In this document: piece by piece, positions 1-10,542 of the stretch
Position numbering within the stretch: the stretch's first letter is position 1
Layout of the letters: the number at the start of each line of letters is the position of its first letter
Origin: CAVWUA01 sp963758025
Lineage (GTDB): Bacteria > Planctomycetota > Planctomycetia > Isosphaerales > Isosphaeraceae
Assembly (NCBI GenBank): GCA_963758025.1
Contig: CAVWUA010000010.1
Location: forward strand, 1-44,317
Reading direction: 5' to 3'
Length of the DNA stretch: 44,317 nucleotides
Notes under the pieces: generated by a model
Told to the model about the DNA's origin: nothing
What the model saw: only the letters and a program-made list of their open reading frames with translations
The model's database searches: none
Position numbers and translations under genes: made by a program

Positions 1-1
1 G

Positions 2-731
2 ACGTACCGGGACGCGGGCAAGATCAAGGAGAAGCTTCAGCCGGGGATCGAGGAGCTGGAGCGGGTCGGGTTTCTCGAACCGCTCGGCCGGGACGAGCGT
101 TATCTGAAGGATGGGCGGGACTGGCTGATCCGCGTGACCAAGCGGCGGACGGAGGGGGAGGAAACCCCAGCAGAGGCGGAGCCGAAGGCCGAGAGCGAAA
201 CCGAACGGCTGCAAGGCGAACTGACCCGCCGGGGCATCGCGACAGCCACCGCGGACGATCTCATTCGGCAATATCCCGCCGAGTCGATCGCGCTCAAGCT
301 GGAGGTCTTCGACTGGCTCGTGGCGCGAAAAGACGGGCGGATCAAGCGCAGCCCCGCCGGCTACCTGGTCGATTCGATCCGCAAGGACTACGCCCGTCCG
401 CTCGGCTTCCAGACCCGCGCGGAGTGCGAACACAACGCTGAGGCCCAGCGGGAAACGGAGCGCCGGGGCCGGGAAGATCGTATCCAACGCGCGGAGAAGC
501 AGGCGCTGGAACACGCGGAGCATCAGGCCGTGCTCGCTTTCTGGGAACGTCTGGGGCCTGAGGAGCGCGAGGCCCTGGACGCCTCCGCGCTGGCGGACGC
601 GGAGCTTGCGGCCGACGGGGAATCGCCCAGGAACCCGGTCGTCGAGGCGCATGTTGCGGACGAGCCTACGTCATGCCTATATTCGCAAGCGACTCCGCGA
701 GCAGGCCAACGAGGCACGAGCGCAAGGTTAA
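2..731 (+). CDS. Plasmid replication initiator-like protein, C-terminal part (5' end outside the window, one frameshift)
   Basis: The reading frame is open from the left edge. The visible part begins with a helical region containing KEKLQPGIEELERVGFLE, which resembles the winged-helix end of RepA/RPA-type plasmid initiators. A conserved block follows (RRGI..TADDLIRQYPAE, then KLEVFDWLVARKDGRI.RSPAGYLVDSIRKDY). The tail is a charged coiled coil rich in Glu and Arg. Near position 650 one extra base shifts the frame. Removing it gives a natural end, MLRTSLRHAYIRKRLREQ and then a TAA stop at 729-731, in place of a meaningless extension to 919. The Rep assignment is from memory of similar planctomycete plasmid proteins and is moderate only. 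The next gene starts 13 bases downstream, so they may be co-transcribed. Confidence 0.5.
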
Positions 732-744
732 AAGGAGCCGAGCG

Positions 745-1176
745 ATGGCGGAACGTCCCCAAGCCACCGTGCGACCCGTCGAGGAACCCGAGGCGACCGA
801 CCGCGTGGCCGCGGTCTTCGCCGACATCAAGGCGACGAAGAAGATCGACTTCGTGCCGAACTTCTGGCGCGTCCTGGCCACGAACCCGGCCCATCTGGAG
901 CAGGTCTGGACCCAGTTAAAGGCGATCATGCATCCCGAGGCGGAGGGGCGATCGACCCGGCTCGACCCCTTGACCCGCGAGATCATCGCCCTGGCCGTCT
1001 CGGCAACCAACGGCTGCCCCTATTGCATCCAGTCGCACACGGCGGCCACCCGTAAACTCGGGCTCGACGTGGAGGCGCTCGGCGAGGTGCTGGCGATCGT
1101 CGGCCTGTTCAACAGCACGAACGCGATCGCCAACGGCTATCAGATCGAGCCGGACGTTCTGCCGCCTCAGGATTGA
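745..1176 (+). CDS. AhpD-like / carboxymuconolactone decarboxylase family protein (peroxidase-related)
   Basis: A 143-residue protein. It carries the family signature TREIIALAVSATNGCPYCIQSHTAA (residues about 81-105), with the redox CxxC pair (CPYC) and a His three residues after the second Cys. An acidic residue lies upstream in the helix (LTREI), as in the ExxxCxxCxxxH pattern of AhpD. Such proteins are all-helical cytoplasmic alkylhydroperoxidase-like enzymes that use the Cys pair for thiol-dependent peroxide reduction, usually as oligomers. The substrate cannot be read from sequence. The ATG at 745 is preceded by AAAGGAG at good spacing. The last ten bases overlap the end of the convergent FG-GAP gene. 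Confidence 0.85.
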   Translation: MAERPQATVRPVEEPEATDRVAAVFADIKATKKIDFVPNFWRVLATNPAHLEQVWTQLKAIMHPEAEGRSTRLDPLTREIIALAVSATNGCPYCIQSHTAATRKLGLDVEALGEVLAIVGLFNSTNAIANGYQIEPDVLPPQD

Positions 1177-3594
1177 CGCAGCGACGGAACCCGAACCTCC
1201 GCCGCGTCCACGTCCGGGACGATCAACGTCGGTTGGTCAAGGACCTGGAAGGTGTCGGAACCCTCTTCGATCCGGATCGACTGATCGGCGTCGAGGTCGT
1301 GGAAGGTCTGGGTGGTCTGGCTCGTCGGCCAGGAGACGGTCAGTTCGGCGACCTTCGTCGCGTCAAGCAGGCCGATGGTCTCGACGAGGCTGTTGCCCCC
1401 GAAGCTGGAATTGTTGCCGACCGTGCGGTAAATCATGCGGCGTTTTCCGTCGGAGTCGTCCAGGGCCACGGTGATCGTGCTCCCGATCGCCGCGCGGTTG
1501 GTCCGATTGCCGACCAGCTTGATTTTCAGCCAGTGGTGGCCCTGCCCCGGGTTCTGAAAGAGGGCGTTGTAGCCTTGATCGCCGGGGGTTGCCCCTCCCA
1601 GCTCGACGAACAGGTCGAGGTCGCCGTCACAATCCCAGTCGGCGAACGAGACGCCGTGTCCTTTTTGAAGGTGGCCGGTGCCGGTGGACGTGGTGACATC
1701 GACGAAGCGTTCTCCGTCCACGTTCTTGAACATCAGGTTGAAATCCAGGCCGGAATAGGACATGTCCCCAGTGCCGAGATAAAAATCCAGGTAGCCGTCG
1801 TTGTCGATATCGCCGAAGTTCGCCCCCATGGGGGCCATGGCCCGGTCAAGCCCCACCTCGCGCGTGACATCGCGGAAGCCTTCGGAACCGAGGTTGCGAT
1901 AGAGCCGGGGGCGACACTCTCGCACGACGGGAACCCCCATCGCGCTGGTCAGAACCTCCGCGGCCCGGGCCTGGTAGTCGTTGACGTAGAGGTCGAGCCG
2001 GCCGTCGTTGTCGTAATCCCAGAACCAGCAGGCGAAGCTGGTGGACGAGCCGGTGACACCGAGTTCGGGCGCGACATCGCGGAAGGTGCCGTCCCCTTCA
2101 TTATGGTAGAGGCGGCAGGGCTGACCCATGTTCGAGACGAACAGGTCAAGGTGTCCGTCGCCGTCGTAATCGCCCCACGCCGATCCCTTGCCGCAACGCT
2201 CGTTCGTGACCCCCGCCTCGGCGGCGACGTCCTCGAACGTGCCATCGCCCCGGTTGCGATAGAGCCGGCAGCGGTTGACGGGCTCCTGGGCGCTGTCTTC
2301 GGATCGCCGCCCGGAGGCAGAAACTCGCCGCAGACGAAGACGTCGAGCCAGCCGTCGTTGTCGTAATCGCCCCACGCGGCCGATTCCGTGGCGATCGGCG
2401 CATCCAGGCCGCTGGCCTCGGTGACATCCTCGAAGACGCCGCCCCCCGTATTGCGGAGCAGCGAGAGCCGGGCCGGCTTCTCCCAGGCGCCTCGGAGGAG
2501 CAAGACATCCAGGTTTCCATCGTTGTCGAAGTCGGTCCGGCGGACGTTGAGCGCATAGACCTGATCGGCCAGCCCGGCCTTCTCGGATCGGTCCTCGAAG
2601 GTGCCGTCGCCGCGATTGACGAGCAGCGACGCTCCCAGGTCCGCGTCGAGCGACGTGGTGAAGAGGTCGGGCAGGCCGTCGCCGGTGAAGTCGTCGAAGA
2701 TACTGCCACCGGCGAGGTTCGGCCCCCGCGCCCCAGGCCAACCTGAAGCGCCACGTTACGGAAGCGGCCCACGTCGAGCGACGAGCGGAACAGCCGGACG
2801 GGGATCAGGCGATCCTTCGGCACCTGGTCGGGATACTCCCCGAGCGTCATGTACGCGATGTTCAGGAGCCAGATCACCCGCAGGTCCCCGGGCCACTCAT
2901 CGAGGTAGGTGTTGAACCAGCGGACCGCCTCACGTGAGCCGTTTTGATACTCGTGCACGGCTTCGGGAACGATCGGGAAGATGCAGCTTGACGGGCCGAT
3001 GCAGGCCAGGCAGTTGTCCATCTCCCCTTGCCGTAGCGCGATGATCCCCACGAGCGCCGTCAGCTTCGATCGGACCGACGCCGGAATGTCGGCGGCCCGG
3101 CACGTCGCCAGCGCCTTGCCGATCCAGGTGGAGGCCTGGTCGAATTCCCCCTCATACATGTAGAGCAGACCAAGGGATTGCTCGATGTCGATCCGTTCGA
3201 GGGCCTCTTTCCGGGTCGAGGGGGGCGTCTTCGGCAACGCCTCGTGTTGCTTCCGCAGCGCGGCGATGCCTCGACGGCCCCGTTCTCGGACCGCCTGGCG
3301 CAGCTCGGGCAGCGACTTGCGATCCTGGATCGGGCTCATGTAGCGGCTGGCCGTGCCGAAGCCGCCGTCCTCGAAGGCGTCCAGGCTAACCTTGAACACG
3401 GCCTGCCCGTTCTGGGATTCGGGCTGGCGGATCGGCGCGGGACCTCCATTCGAGGCGGCGGCCGCGCGCAGCTTGTCGATCGTCGTGATCTGTTCCGTCG
3501 AGTCCTGATCCGCCCAGATGAGCCAGTACACCGCGCCCAGGGCGATCGCGCCGCAGAACAACCCGGTGAGGAGGGCTCGGAGTAGCATTCGCAT
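1167..3594 (-). CDS. Secreted FG-GAP repeat / ASPIC-UnbV protein with TPR-like N-terminal region (two frameshifts)
   Basis: After frame correction this is about 809 residues. It starts at ATG 3594 with GGGAGA upstream and has an N-terminal membrane anchor (MRMLLRALLTGLFCGAIALG). A helical region of about 250 residues includes a TPR-like stretch (LGLLYMYEGEFDQASTWIGKAL). Then come repeated FG-GAP/VCBS calcium-binding loops of the D-x-D-x-D-G-x-x-D-L type (FDDFTGDGLPDLF, WGDYDNDGWLDVF, WGDYDGDGHLDLF, FWDYDNDGRLDLY, FGDIDNDGYLDFY, FADWDCDGDLDLF). The C-terminus is an ASPIC/UnbV domain (GHHWLKIKLVG through VSWPTS). This CRTAC1-like architecture is very common in planctomycetes as exported proteins of unknown role. 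Single C deletions in homopolymers near 2733 and 2289 break the frame, and adding one base at each restores the FG-GAP sequence exactly. Confidence 0.85.
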
Positions 3595-3753
3595 GATGGG
3601 TGTCTCCCTCAAAGAGACCGGAGTCGGCCGCCTCCCCGATCGAGAACCGCGATTCGATATTCCATGTTCCAGGTCGACTTTCATCATAACCGACGGGCGA
3701 ACGAGAATCGATCCGGCCACGCGATCAACGCGCGTTGGCCTGCTCCCGGCTCG

Positions 3754-5409
3754 TCAATGGCCGTGTGCGTGCAAGGCTCCCTTGTTCGCTTCGATCGGCG
3801 CGATGTTTCCGTCCAGAACGTTCTTCCATTGATCATCATAAATGTTCGCGTTCTGGGCTTCCAGGGGCCGCGCTGGGAGCCAGAGGTCCGGTTTCGACCC
3901 GCGCAGGCGATCGATCGATGCGCGATATTCGGCGGGATCACCCCGAGCATAGAGGAAGTCCGAGATCAAGCGGACTTCCGCCTCCTGGTCGGGCAGGATC
4001 GGGATTGGCCCGGTGAAAAGCACCGTCTTTCCCTCCCAAAAGGCCCGGTAGGCGATCGGTGCCCGCCCGCGCCCTTGCAGGGGGATCGGCGTCACATCGA
4101 ACCAACCCTCGTCGGACAGGTCCTCCGCCGGGAGAATCATCGTTCCGGGCGGGCATCGTTTCCGGATTGCCGGGAGACCGGCCGAGGGAGCCACGACCCG
4201 AAGATGGTACGTCTCGACCAGGTCCACCAGTCCCGCCGTCGCGTCCGGGTCGCAGGAGGTCAACACAACCGCGTTGGGAGCGACCGGCGTTCGCCTGAGT
4301 TTCTCAAGGCGGGTTTTCACAAAGGAGGCCAGTCCGGGGCCACCCGGCGCATTCACGAGAACGAAGCGGGAGGACGCGAACACGCCATAGACGGCCCCTC
4401 CGTGGAAATCTCCCAGATAATCGAGGCCGGGTAACAGCGGCTTCGGCTGACCGTCGAGAAAATCGGCGCCATCCCGCTCAAAACGGGCCAGCAGCGTCCG
4501 CATGTCGCGGATTCCCTGATCCAGCAGAGACTCCCAGCGCCGTTGCGACAAACGGGGGCTCTGGGGGGTGGGGTCCGCGCCCGGATGCCCCGGCAAGACC
4601 AGGTCCGGGACCGGCAACGCGCGCAGTGTTCGCAGGGTGGCGAGGAAGTCGCGCGCGTTGCCTCGGTAGCGAGGCGCGAGATACGCGGCGTAGGTTCCCA
4701 GCGGCTTCCGCCATTCGGAATGCGGGTCCTCATCCCCTCGCAGCATCATGATAATGTCGCCGGCGAAGAGCACGCGGAGGCCATCCCGCTCCATCAGGTA
4801 ACAGACGCTGCCCGGCGTGTGCCCTGGTGTGGCGATCGCGCGAAAGCGCGCGTCGCCGACCGTGATCGTCTCACCCCCTCGAAGCGGGACATCCACATGG
4901 GTCGGATGCGGCGAATCGTTCGGCATGTAATAGGTGCTGAAAAACGCCTCGCGCAGCGCGCCGGCCTCCAGAATGGGCGCATCCCCCTGCCCCGCGTGGA
5001 CCCTGGCCCCCGTCATCGCCCGGAGGAACTCCGCTCCGCCGCAATGGTCGCCGTGAACGTGCGTCAGCAAGATGGCGTTCAGACGCTTCCAGTCCAGCCC
5101 CAGGCCCGCCAGCTCCCAGCGAAGCCGCGCCGCGTCGCGCTCCAGGCCCGTGTCGATCAGGACCAGGCCGTCCGTCGTCTCGACCACATAGACGGCCGAG
5201 GGGGAGAGGCCGAGGAGATGGATTCCCGGCGCGATCGTCTGGGTTTCCGGCGTCAGGAGCGGGACCGCCCGGGCGCGGTACCAGAGATAGCCAGTCAGGA
5301 TCGCCGCGACCGTGACGACGAGCAGCAGCACCCTTTCACGAGCGCTGGCCGTCGTCTCGGGGAACGGATGCGCGAACCCTCCATGCGGTTCCTTTCGTCC
5401 ACCGATCAT
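3754..5409 (-). CDS. Membrane-anchored metallo-beta-lactamase-fold hydrolase with a degenerate second MBL-like half
   Basis: A protein of 551 residues from ATG 5409; a GTG at 5484 is a less likely alternative. One transmembrane helix lies at about 27-43 (VLLLVVTVAAILTGYLW). The MBL domain has THVHGDH (His117, His119, Asp121, His122), a downstream TPGHTPGS His, FAGD and LPGHPG, so both metal sites look intact. This is the broad class of Zn hydrolases acting on beta-lactams, lactones, thioesters or phosphoesters, and no substrate is evident. From about residue 340 the fold seems to repeat: VVLTSCDPDATAGL aligns with ILLTHVHGDHCGG, and VLFTGPIPIL with VLFAGDIIMM, but the metal ligands are lost. 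It lies 160 bases downstream of the divergent-origin FG-GAP start and on the same strand, so co-transcription is possible. Confidence 0.85.
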   Translation of the reverse strand: MIGGRKEPHGGFAHPFPETTASARERVLLLVVTVAAILTGYLWYRARAVPLLTPETQTIAPGIHLLGLSPSAVYVVETTDGLVLIDTGLERDAARLRWELAGLGLDWKRLNAILLTHVHGDHCGGAEFLRAMTGARVHAGQGDAPILEAGALREAFFSTYYMPNDSPHPTHVDVPLRGGETITVGDARFRAIATPGHTPGSVCYLMERDGLRVLFAGDIIMMLRGDEDPHSEWRKPLGTYAAYLAPRYRGNARDFLATLRTLRALPVPDLVLPGHPGADPTPQSPRLSQRRWESLLDQGIRDMRTLLARFERDGADFLDGQPKPLLPGLDYLGDFHGGAVYGVFASSRFVLVNAPGGPGLASFVKTRLEKLRRTPVAPNAVVLTSCDPDATAGLVDLVETYHLRVVAPSAGLPAIRKRCPPGTMILPAEDLSDEGWFDVTPIPLQGRGRAPIAYRAFWEGKTVLFTGPIPILPDQEAEVRLISDFLYARGDPAEYRASIDRLRGSKPDLWLPARPLEAQNANIYDDQWKNVLDGNIAPIEANKGALHAHGH

Positions 5410-5584
5410 TTCCAAAGGATAAGGAGATTCTCTTTTCCAGTTTATCGCGATTCCGCGGCGAACGACACGTCGGCTCGGCCGCACCGTGGCATCCGCGAAG
5501 CGGGCCGACTATCCTTGACCGGAGGGGCCCGCCCTGGACCGGGTCGTTGGGTTTCAACACAACACAACACGAGGCGTTCGCGCA

Positions 5585-6301
5585 ATGATTCATGCGAAAG
5601 GAAATGTCGGGCGGTGTCTTGGGACCGTGATCGCGGGAATTCTCCTGTGCGCTGGCGCGGGGGCCTCGCCCCTCCAGGAGAACCCGGCGCAAGACGCCTC
5701 ACGATGGGAAGAGGCGATCGCCGCGTTCGAGCAAAGCGACCAGAAGAACCCGCCGCCGAAGGGAGGCGTCCTGTTCGTCGGCAGCTCCAGCATCCGGCTC
5801 TGGGACCTGGACGCGCACTTTCCGAAGATCGACGCGATCAACCGGGGCTTTGGCGGCTCGCAGCTCTCCGACGTGGTTCATTACACGGACCGGATCGTGC
5901 TTCCCTACGAGCCTCGCCTGATCGTGCTCTACGCCGGGGACAACGACATCGCGGCAGGGAAGTCCCCCGAGCAGGTTTTCCAGGACTTCCAGCAGTTCGT
6001 CAATCGCGTGCGGGCCAGGCAGCCCGGCACGAAAATCGCGTTCATCGCAATCAAGCCGAGCCTCAAGCGCTGGCCGCTCATCGACAAGATTCGCGACGCC
6101 AATGCGCGGATTGAACGGATGTGCCGCGAGGATGACCGGCTGACCTTCGTGGACATTGACGCCCCGATGCTCGGCCCGGACGGCAAGCCCCGTCCCGAGC
6201 TGTTCCGCGAAGACGGCCTGCATCTCAACGAGGACGGATACCGGCTCTGGACGTCGCTGCTCAAGACATCGCTGGATGGGCTTTCGGCCGGGAAAGAATG
6301 A
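5585..6301 (+). CDS. Secreted SGNH/GDSL-family lipase/esterase
   Basis: A protein of 238 residues. It has a Sec signal peptide (about 1-28, ending GAGAS). The four SGNH blocks are intact: block I LFVGSSSIRLW with the nucleophile Ser, block II NRGFGGSQLSD with Gly, block III YAGDNDIAAGKS with Asn, and block V DGLHLNEDGY with the Asp and His of the triad. SGNH enzymes deacetylate or de-esterify carbohydrates, lipids or peptidoglycan, and the target here is unknown. ATG 5585 is preceded by GAGG ten bases upstream. The following GH13 gene begins 58 bases later on the same strand, so a two-gene carbohydrate-active operon is plausible. Confidence 0.9.
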   Translation: MIHAKGNVGRCLGTVIAGILLCAGAGASPLQENPAQDASRWEEAIAAFEQSDQKNPPPKGGVLFVGSSSIRLWDLDAHFPKIDAINRGFGGSQLSDVVHYTDRIVLPYEPRLIVLYAGDNDIAAGKSPEQVFQDFQQFVNRVRARQPGTKIAFIAIKPSLKRWPLIDKIRDANARIERMCREDDRLTFVDIDAPMLGPDGKPRPELFREDGLHLNEDGYRLWTSLLKTSLDGLSAGKE

Positions 6302-6359
6302 GCCGAGAGGCACGAACCGGCTCGAACCCATCAATCGCCCGTTTCCTGCTGAGGATTCA

Positions 6360-8589
6360 ATGACGATGCGCCCTGGAATGCAATGCTCCCGCTCGTGGAT
6401 TCGCTGGATCGGTTTCCTGTCCCTGGCCGTCGTCTGCGGGCTGACCGTGACGCGCGGCCAGGACGGGACCGAGACGGAGACGGAAAAAGCCCGCGTCGAA
6501 CCGGGCCAATCCACCTGGAACGATCCGGCGTACATCGCCTGGCTGGAGCAGCAGTCGATGCTTGCCCAGGCCCGGCAGGTCTCACGAGGGGTTTCCGGGC
6601 GGATGGTCCAGTGGAAACATCCGTATGCCGAGCCGCAGCCTGACGAGGCGATCGAGATGGCCTCGGTCTGGGTCCTCGGCTATCCCGGCTCGGTCATCAC
6701 GCGCCCGGATGAGTCGGTGATCGCCACGTGGGCCGATCCGGCGCTCTGGGAAACCTTTCAAGAGATCGGCATCGACCTGCTGCACACGGGGCCGGTCAAG
6801 CTCTCGGGGGGTATCGAGGGGCGGGAGCACACGCCGACCGTGGATGGCTGGTTCGACCGCATCTCGCTGGAGATCGACCCGACGCTGGGCAATGAGGCGG
6901 AATATCGCCGCATGGTGCGGATCGCCAACGGGCATGGAGGCCAGATCGCCGGGGACCTTGTCCCCCTGCACACGGGCAAGGGGGCCGATTTTCTCCTGGC
7001 TCAGCGCGCGTACCGCGACTATCCAGGGATGTACACGATGGTCGAGATCCCCAGGACCGATTGGGGTCTGCTGCCCCCCGTGGAGGATCTCTGGTCGAGC
7101 GCTCCGGTGTCGAAGGAGGTGGCCGAGACGCTGACCGAGAAGCGGTACATTCCCGGCCTGATCCACTCGGCCGACGCATCGCCCGAGGCGGGGGAACTCA
7201 GCGGCTGGGACGCCACGGGGGCGATCCCCGGCGTGGATGGCAAGGTCCGCCGCTGGGTCTATCTCCATTACTTCAAGCCCGGCCAGCCGACGCTCAACTG
7301 GCTCGATCCGTCGATGGCCGCCCCCCGGGCCATCGCCGGGGATGTCGCCAAGACGGTCCACGACCTCGGCGCCCGCGTGATGCGGCTCGACGCCGTCCCC
7401 TTTCTGGGCATCGAGCGCCGGCCAGGGGCGGCCCTGAGCTGGAATTATCAGCACCCGCTCTCGGTCATGGGCACCAACGAGCTGGCCTTCCTCACGCGCA
7501 AACTCGGCGGCTTCACGTTCCAGGAACTGAACGTGCCCCTGGTCGAATTGAAGCGGTACACCGAGCACGGCCCCGACCTCTCGTATGACTTTTTCACCCG
7601 GACCCAGTGCTTTCATTCGCTCCTGATCGGCGACGCCACGCTCCTGCGGCAGGCGTTCGGGTTCCTCCAGGAGGCGGGGATCACGCCGGGGACCCTCGTT
7701 CACGACCTGCAAAATCACGACGAGATCACCTATCAACTCGTCGAGCTGGATTATCGCGGCGACGACACGTTCACGATCGACGGCCGCGAGGTGCTCGGCC
7801 GGGTGCTCCGCGAACGGGTCTTGCGCGAGATGCGCGCGCAGGCCGCCGGTCCGAACGCGTCGTACAACATGCTCTACCGCGCAGCAGGACGGTATCGCCA
7901 CGACCCTCGCCGGCTTCATCGCCGCGGGCCTCGACATCAAGGACCCCTATCACGCCACACCGGAACAACGAGCGCGAATTCAGCGCGGGCATCTGCTGCT
8001 GACTCATGCCAACGCGATGCAGCCGGGGGTTTTCTCGCTGTCGGGCTGGGACCTTGTCGGTGCCCTGCCCCTCCCGAGGCACCTGGTCGCCGACCGGACC
8101 GACGATGGCGACTATCGTTGGATCAACCGCGGCGGGATCGATCTGATGAACGTCAACCCCGACGCCGAGACGTCCGCCTTCGGGCTTCCCCGCGCTCAGG
8201 CTCTGTATGGCCCCTTGCCGGAACAACTCAGTGACCCGAATTCGTTCGCTTCGCAGCTCAAGGCGATGCTCGCCGCCCGCAAGTCGTATGGGATTGCCGC
8301 GTCGGAGCTGGTCGCCGTTCCCGAGGTGGAGAACGATGCGGTCTGCCTGCTCGTCATGCGGCTTCCCGGCCGGCCCCGGTTCGCCATCACGGCCCTGAAC
8401 TTCGGCACCTCGCCGGTCGAGGAGACGCTGGATCTCACCGTAATCAGGGAACGACCACTCGAAAACCTTCCCGGTCGCCGCGCGATCAATGCCATCAACG
8501 GCAAGGAAGATTCCCGCGTTTCCGACCGCGCGCGACTGACGATCCGGCTCGATGCCGTGTCGGGGAAAACGCTGGTGATTGGGGATTGA
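6360..8589 (+). CDS. Secreted GH13-family alpha-glucan enzyme, trehalose-synthase/alpha-amylase-like (one frameshift)
   Basis: About 742 residues after correction. ATG 6360 has GAGG upstream. A signal-anchor follows (RWIGFLSLAVVCGLTV). The GH13 catalytic residues can be recognised in a divergent barrel: VMRLDAVPF (Asp nucleophile in RLD), FTFQELNVP (Glu acid/base) and HDLQNHDEITYQL (Asp stabiliser in NHDE). The RLDAVPF and NHDE stretches resemble maltose alpha-D-glucosyltransferase (trehalose synthase), but the N-terminal half is unusual and export is atypical for that enzyme, so the product is uncertain. The frame shifts near 7879 (one extra base), and the C-terminal part, QPGVFSLSGWDLVGALPL onward, follows in frame with a typical beta-sandwich tail. 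It ends just before a strong bidirectional hairpin. Confidence 0.75.
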
Positions 8590-8604
8590 TCGGGGAACGC
8601 GAGT

Positions 8605-8638
8605 CGCTCGCTCCACGGCCCGTGCCGTGGAGCGAGCG
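8605..8638. terminator. Bidirectional hairpin terminator
   Basis: A perfect inverted repeat with 15-base arms, CGCTCGCTCCACGGC and its complement (8605-8619 and 8624-8638), with a 4-base loop. It sits in the 55-base gap between the convergent GH13 gene and the HEAT/cytochrome gene. There is no long T tract, but stem strength and position fit a terminator acting in both directions. Confidence 0.75.
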
Positions 8639-8644
8639 CCTCAG

Positions 8645-10418
8645 TCAGCGACCGCCGACGACAGAGAGTTCCGCGGTGGAGTTCTCGGGCTTGGCGACCT
8701 CGACCCGGATCTGATCGCGCTGATTGGTATCGACGCGGAAGGTGATCCGGTGCCGCCCGGCCTCCAGTTCCTGGGTGAACTGCTCCTGGGCGGGAACCGG
8801 CTGATCGTCCACCCAGACGTTCAGCCCCTGGGCGTTGTCGAGCCGGAAGGCGACCGCGCCGGCGACCGTGACGTCGATTTCCCCCTGAAGGTAGAGCACC
8901 GGCCCGCCGGCAAGACTGGCCAGGTTGGCCAGCGGGAGCGAGCCGGAGACCTTCGCGTAGGCGGGGCGCCAGCGGTCGGGGTCGGTGTTGAGGATTTCGC
9001 TCTCGAAGGTCTCGGGGCTGGGCTCCTTCCGCGCGAGTGCCTCGGGGACGGCGGTCAAGACCCGCCAGCGCTGGATGGTCGGCGTGGTGCGGATCGCGTA
9101 GGGGCCGGGCTTGCCCAGCTCGGAGAGGAAACGGACGATGTCCACGAACTCATCGTGCGTCATCAGGTTGGGCAACCCCTTGGGCATCAACGAGCCCCCT
9201 TCCTTCTGATCCTCGATGTTCTCGACGGGGATCGTGCGGAGGTCGCCGGTCGCTTCCTTCAGGACGATGCGCTGATTGTCCCGGTCGGCGACGATGCCTT
9301 GATAGATCTGGCCCTCGGTCGTGAGGACGACCAGGGTTTGAAACTCCTCCTTGATCGCCTGGTCGGGCAGCATGATCGAGTTGACGATGTAATCGACGGG
9401 TGAGCTTCCGCCGATGGCGCTGAGGTCCGGGCCGATCCCGCCGCCGGCGCCGGCGATGGCGTGGCAGCTCGTGCAATTCAGGTCCTCGCGGCGGAAGATG
9501 TCCTCGCCCGCGCTCGGGGTCCCCCTTGGCGGCGACCTCGGCGATCGTCGCCTCCATCTCCCGAGGGGTGAGCGGCTTGACCTCGGCATTCAGGCCGGCG
9601 GCCTGGCTCAGGGCGTTGACGAGCGACGCGTCGGCCCGGCCGAGCGCGTACAAGGTGCGCAGGCCCCGTTTCGCGGCATCGGCGGGAAGCTTGGCCTGTT
9701 CGACCGCCGCGGCCAGCTTGTCGGCACCGCCTTGCAAGTTCACGAAGGCGGCGACCAGCGGGGTGAGGTCCTGCGTCGGCCCGGCCTCGCGGAGCACCTC
9801 GACGGCCTTGCGCGCGGCCTCGTCGGCATCGAACCGCGCCAGCGCGGCGACGGCCAGGGCGCGAATCTCCATCGGCCGCTCGGGCGCGGCCAGGGCCTCG
9901 ATGCTGGCCCGGCCCGACGCGCCGCCGATCGTCGCCAGGGCGTCAATCGCCGCGGCGCGGACCGACTGGCCGGCCTCGGCGGACTGGGCGATGTTCCGCA
10001 ACGCCTCGCCCAGCTTCTCCACCTGCCAGACCCCCGCCAGGCGGATCGCCGCCAGGCGCACGGGTGGAGAAACCGTCTTCGAGTCCTCCGGCTGGATCAG
10101 CCGGCCGAGCGCGGTGAGGTCTCCTTCGGGTGTGACCTTGCGGGTCCGCGCGGCCTCGGCCAGCGCCTGCAAGGCATTCAGGCGGCTCGCTTCGGAAAAG
10201 CCCTTCGGTTCCAGGACCTGCTGATAGAGGTAGCTCAGGTCGGCCGCGCTGCCGCGCTTGCCGATCATCTCCAGGATCGTCCCTTGCCGCTCCTCCGGTA
10301 CGCGGCCGCTCTTGAGCAGCTTGACCAGGGGGCTATCCGCATCCTGCGCGGCCGGGGATGGCGTCACCACCAGGCCCCCCAGCAGCGCGCACGACAGGGC
10401 GCAAGGCGGACCGTCCAA
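8645..10418 (-). CDS. Exported HEAT-repeat protein with PVC-type CxxCH heme domain (frameshifted)
   Basis: About 590 residues after correction. An N-terminal signal-like segment (LSCALLGGLVVTPSPAAQ) precedes HEAT/armadillo-like helical repeats (RLAAIRLAGVW, VRAAAIDALATIG, MEIRALAVAALARF). A planctomycete/verrucomicrobial c-type heme domain follows: FRREDLNCTSCHAIAGAGGGIGPDLS, with CTSCH as heme-attachment motif, then IVLTTEGQIYQG and LMPKGLPNLMTHDEFVDIVRFLS. The C-terminus is a beta-sandwich. The frame breaks near 9512 by one base. The start is uncertain: TTG 10418 gives a short signal peptide, and an ATG near 10451 would need another indel. It lies 124 bases downstream of the SGNH/dehydrogenase gene. 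In relatives the two are often one polypeptide, so it probably accepts electrons from that partner in the periplasm. Confidence 0.8.
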
Positions 10419-10542
10419 CTCATCGAAATCGTCTTGTTTGATGTCGCTTTCATGGGATGTCCGATGTCTCGCGCGCGGAAACCGCCCGGCGTTCCAGGGC
10501 CGGGCGGCGTCCGCGGTTGCCTCTTTTCGTGGGGTTCCGACG

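Noticed and set aside
8590..8644. Hairpin at 8605-8638 as an attachment site or small RNA
   Set aside because: Its location between convergent genes and its tight 15-base stem with 4-base loop fit a terminator better.
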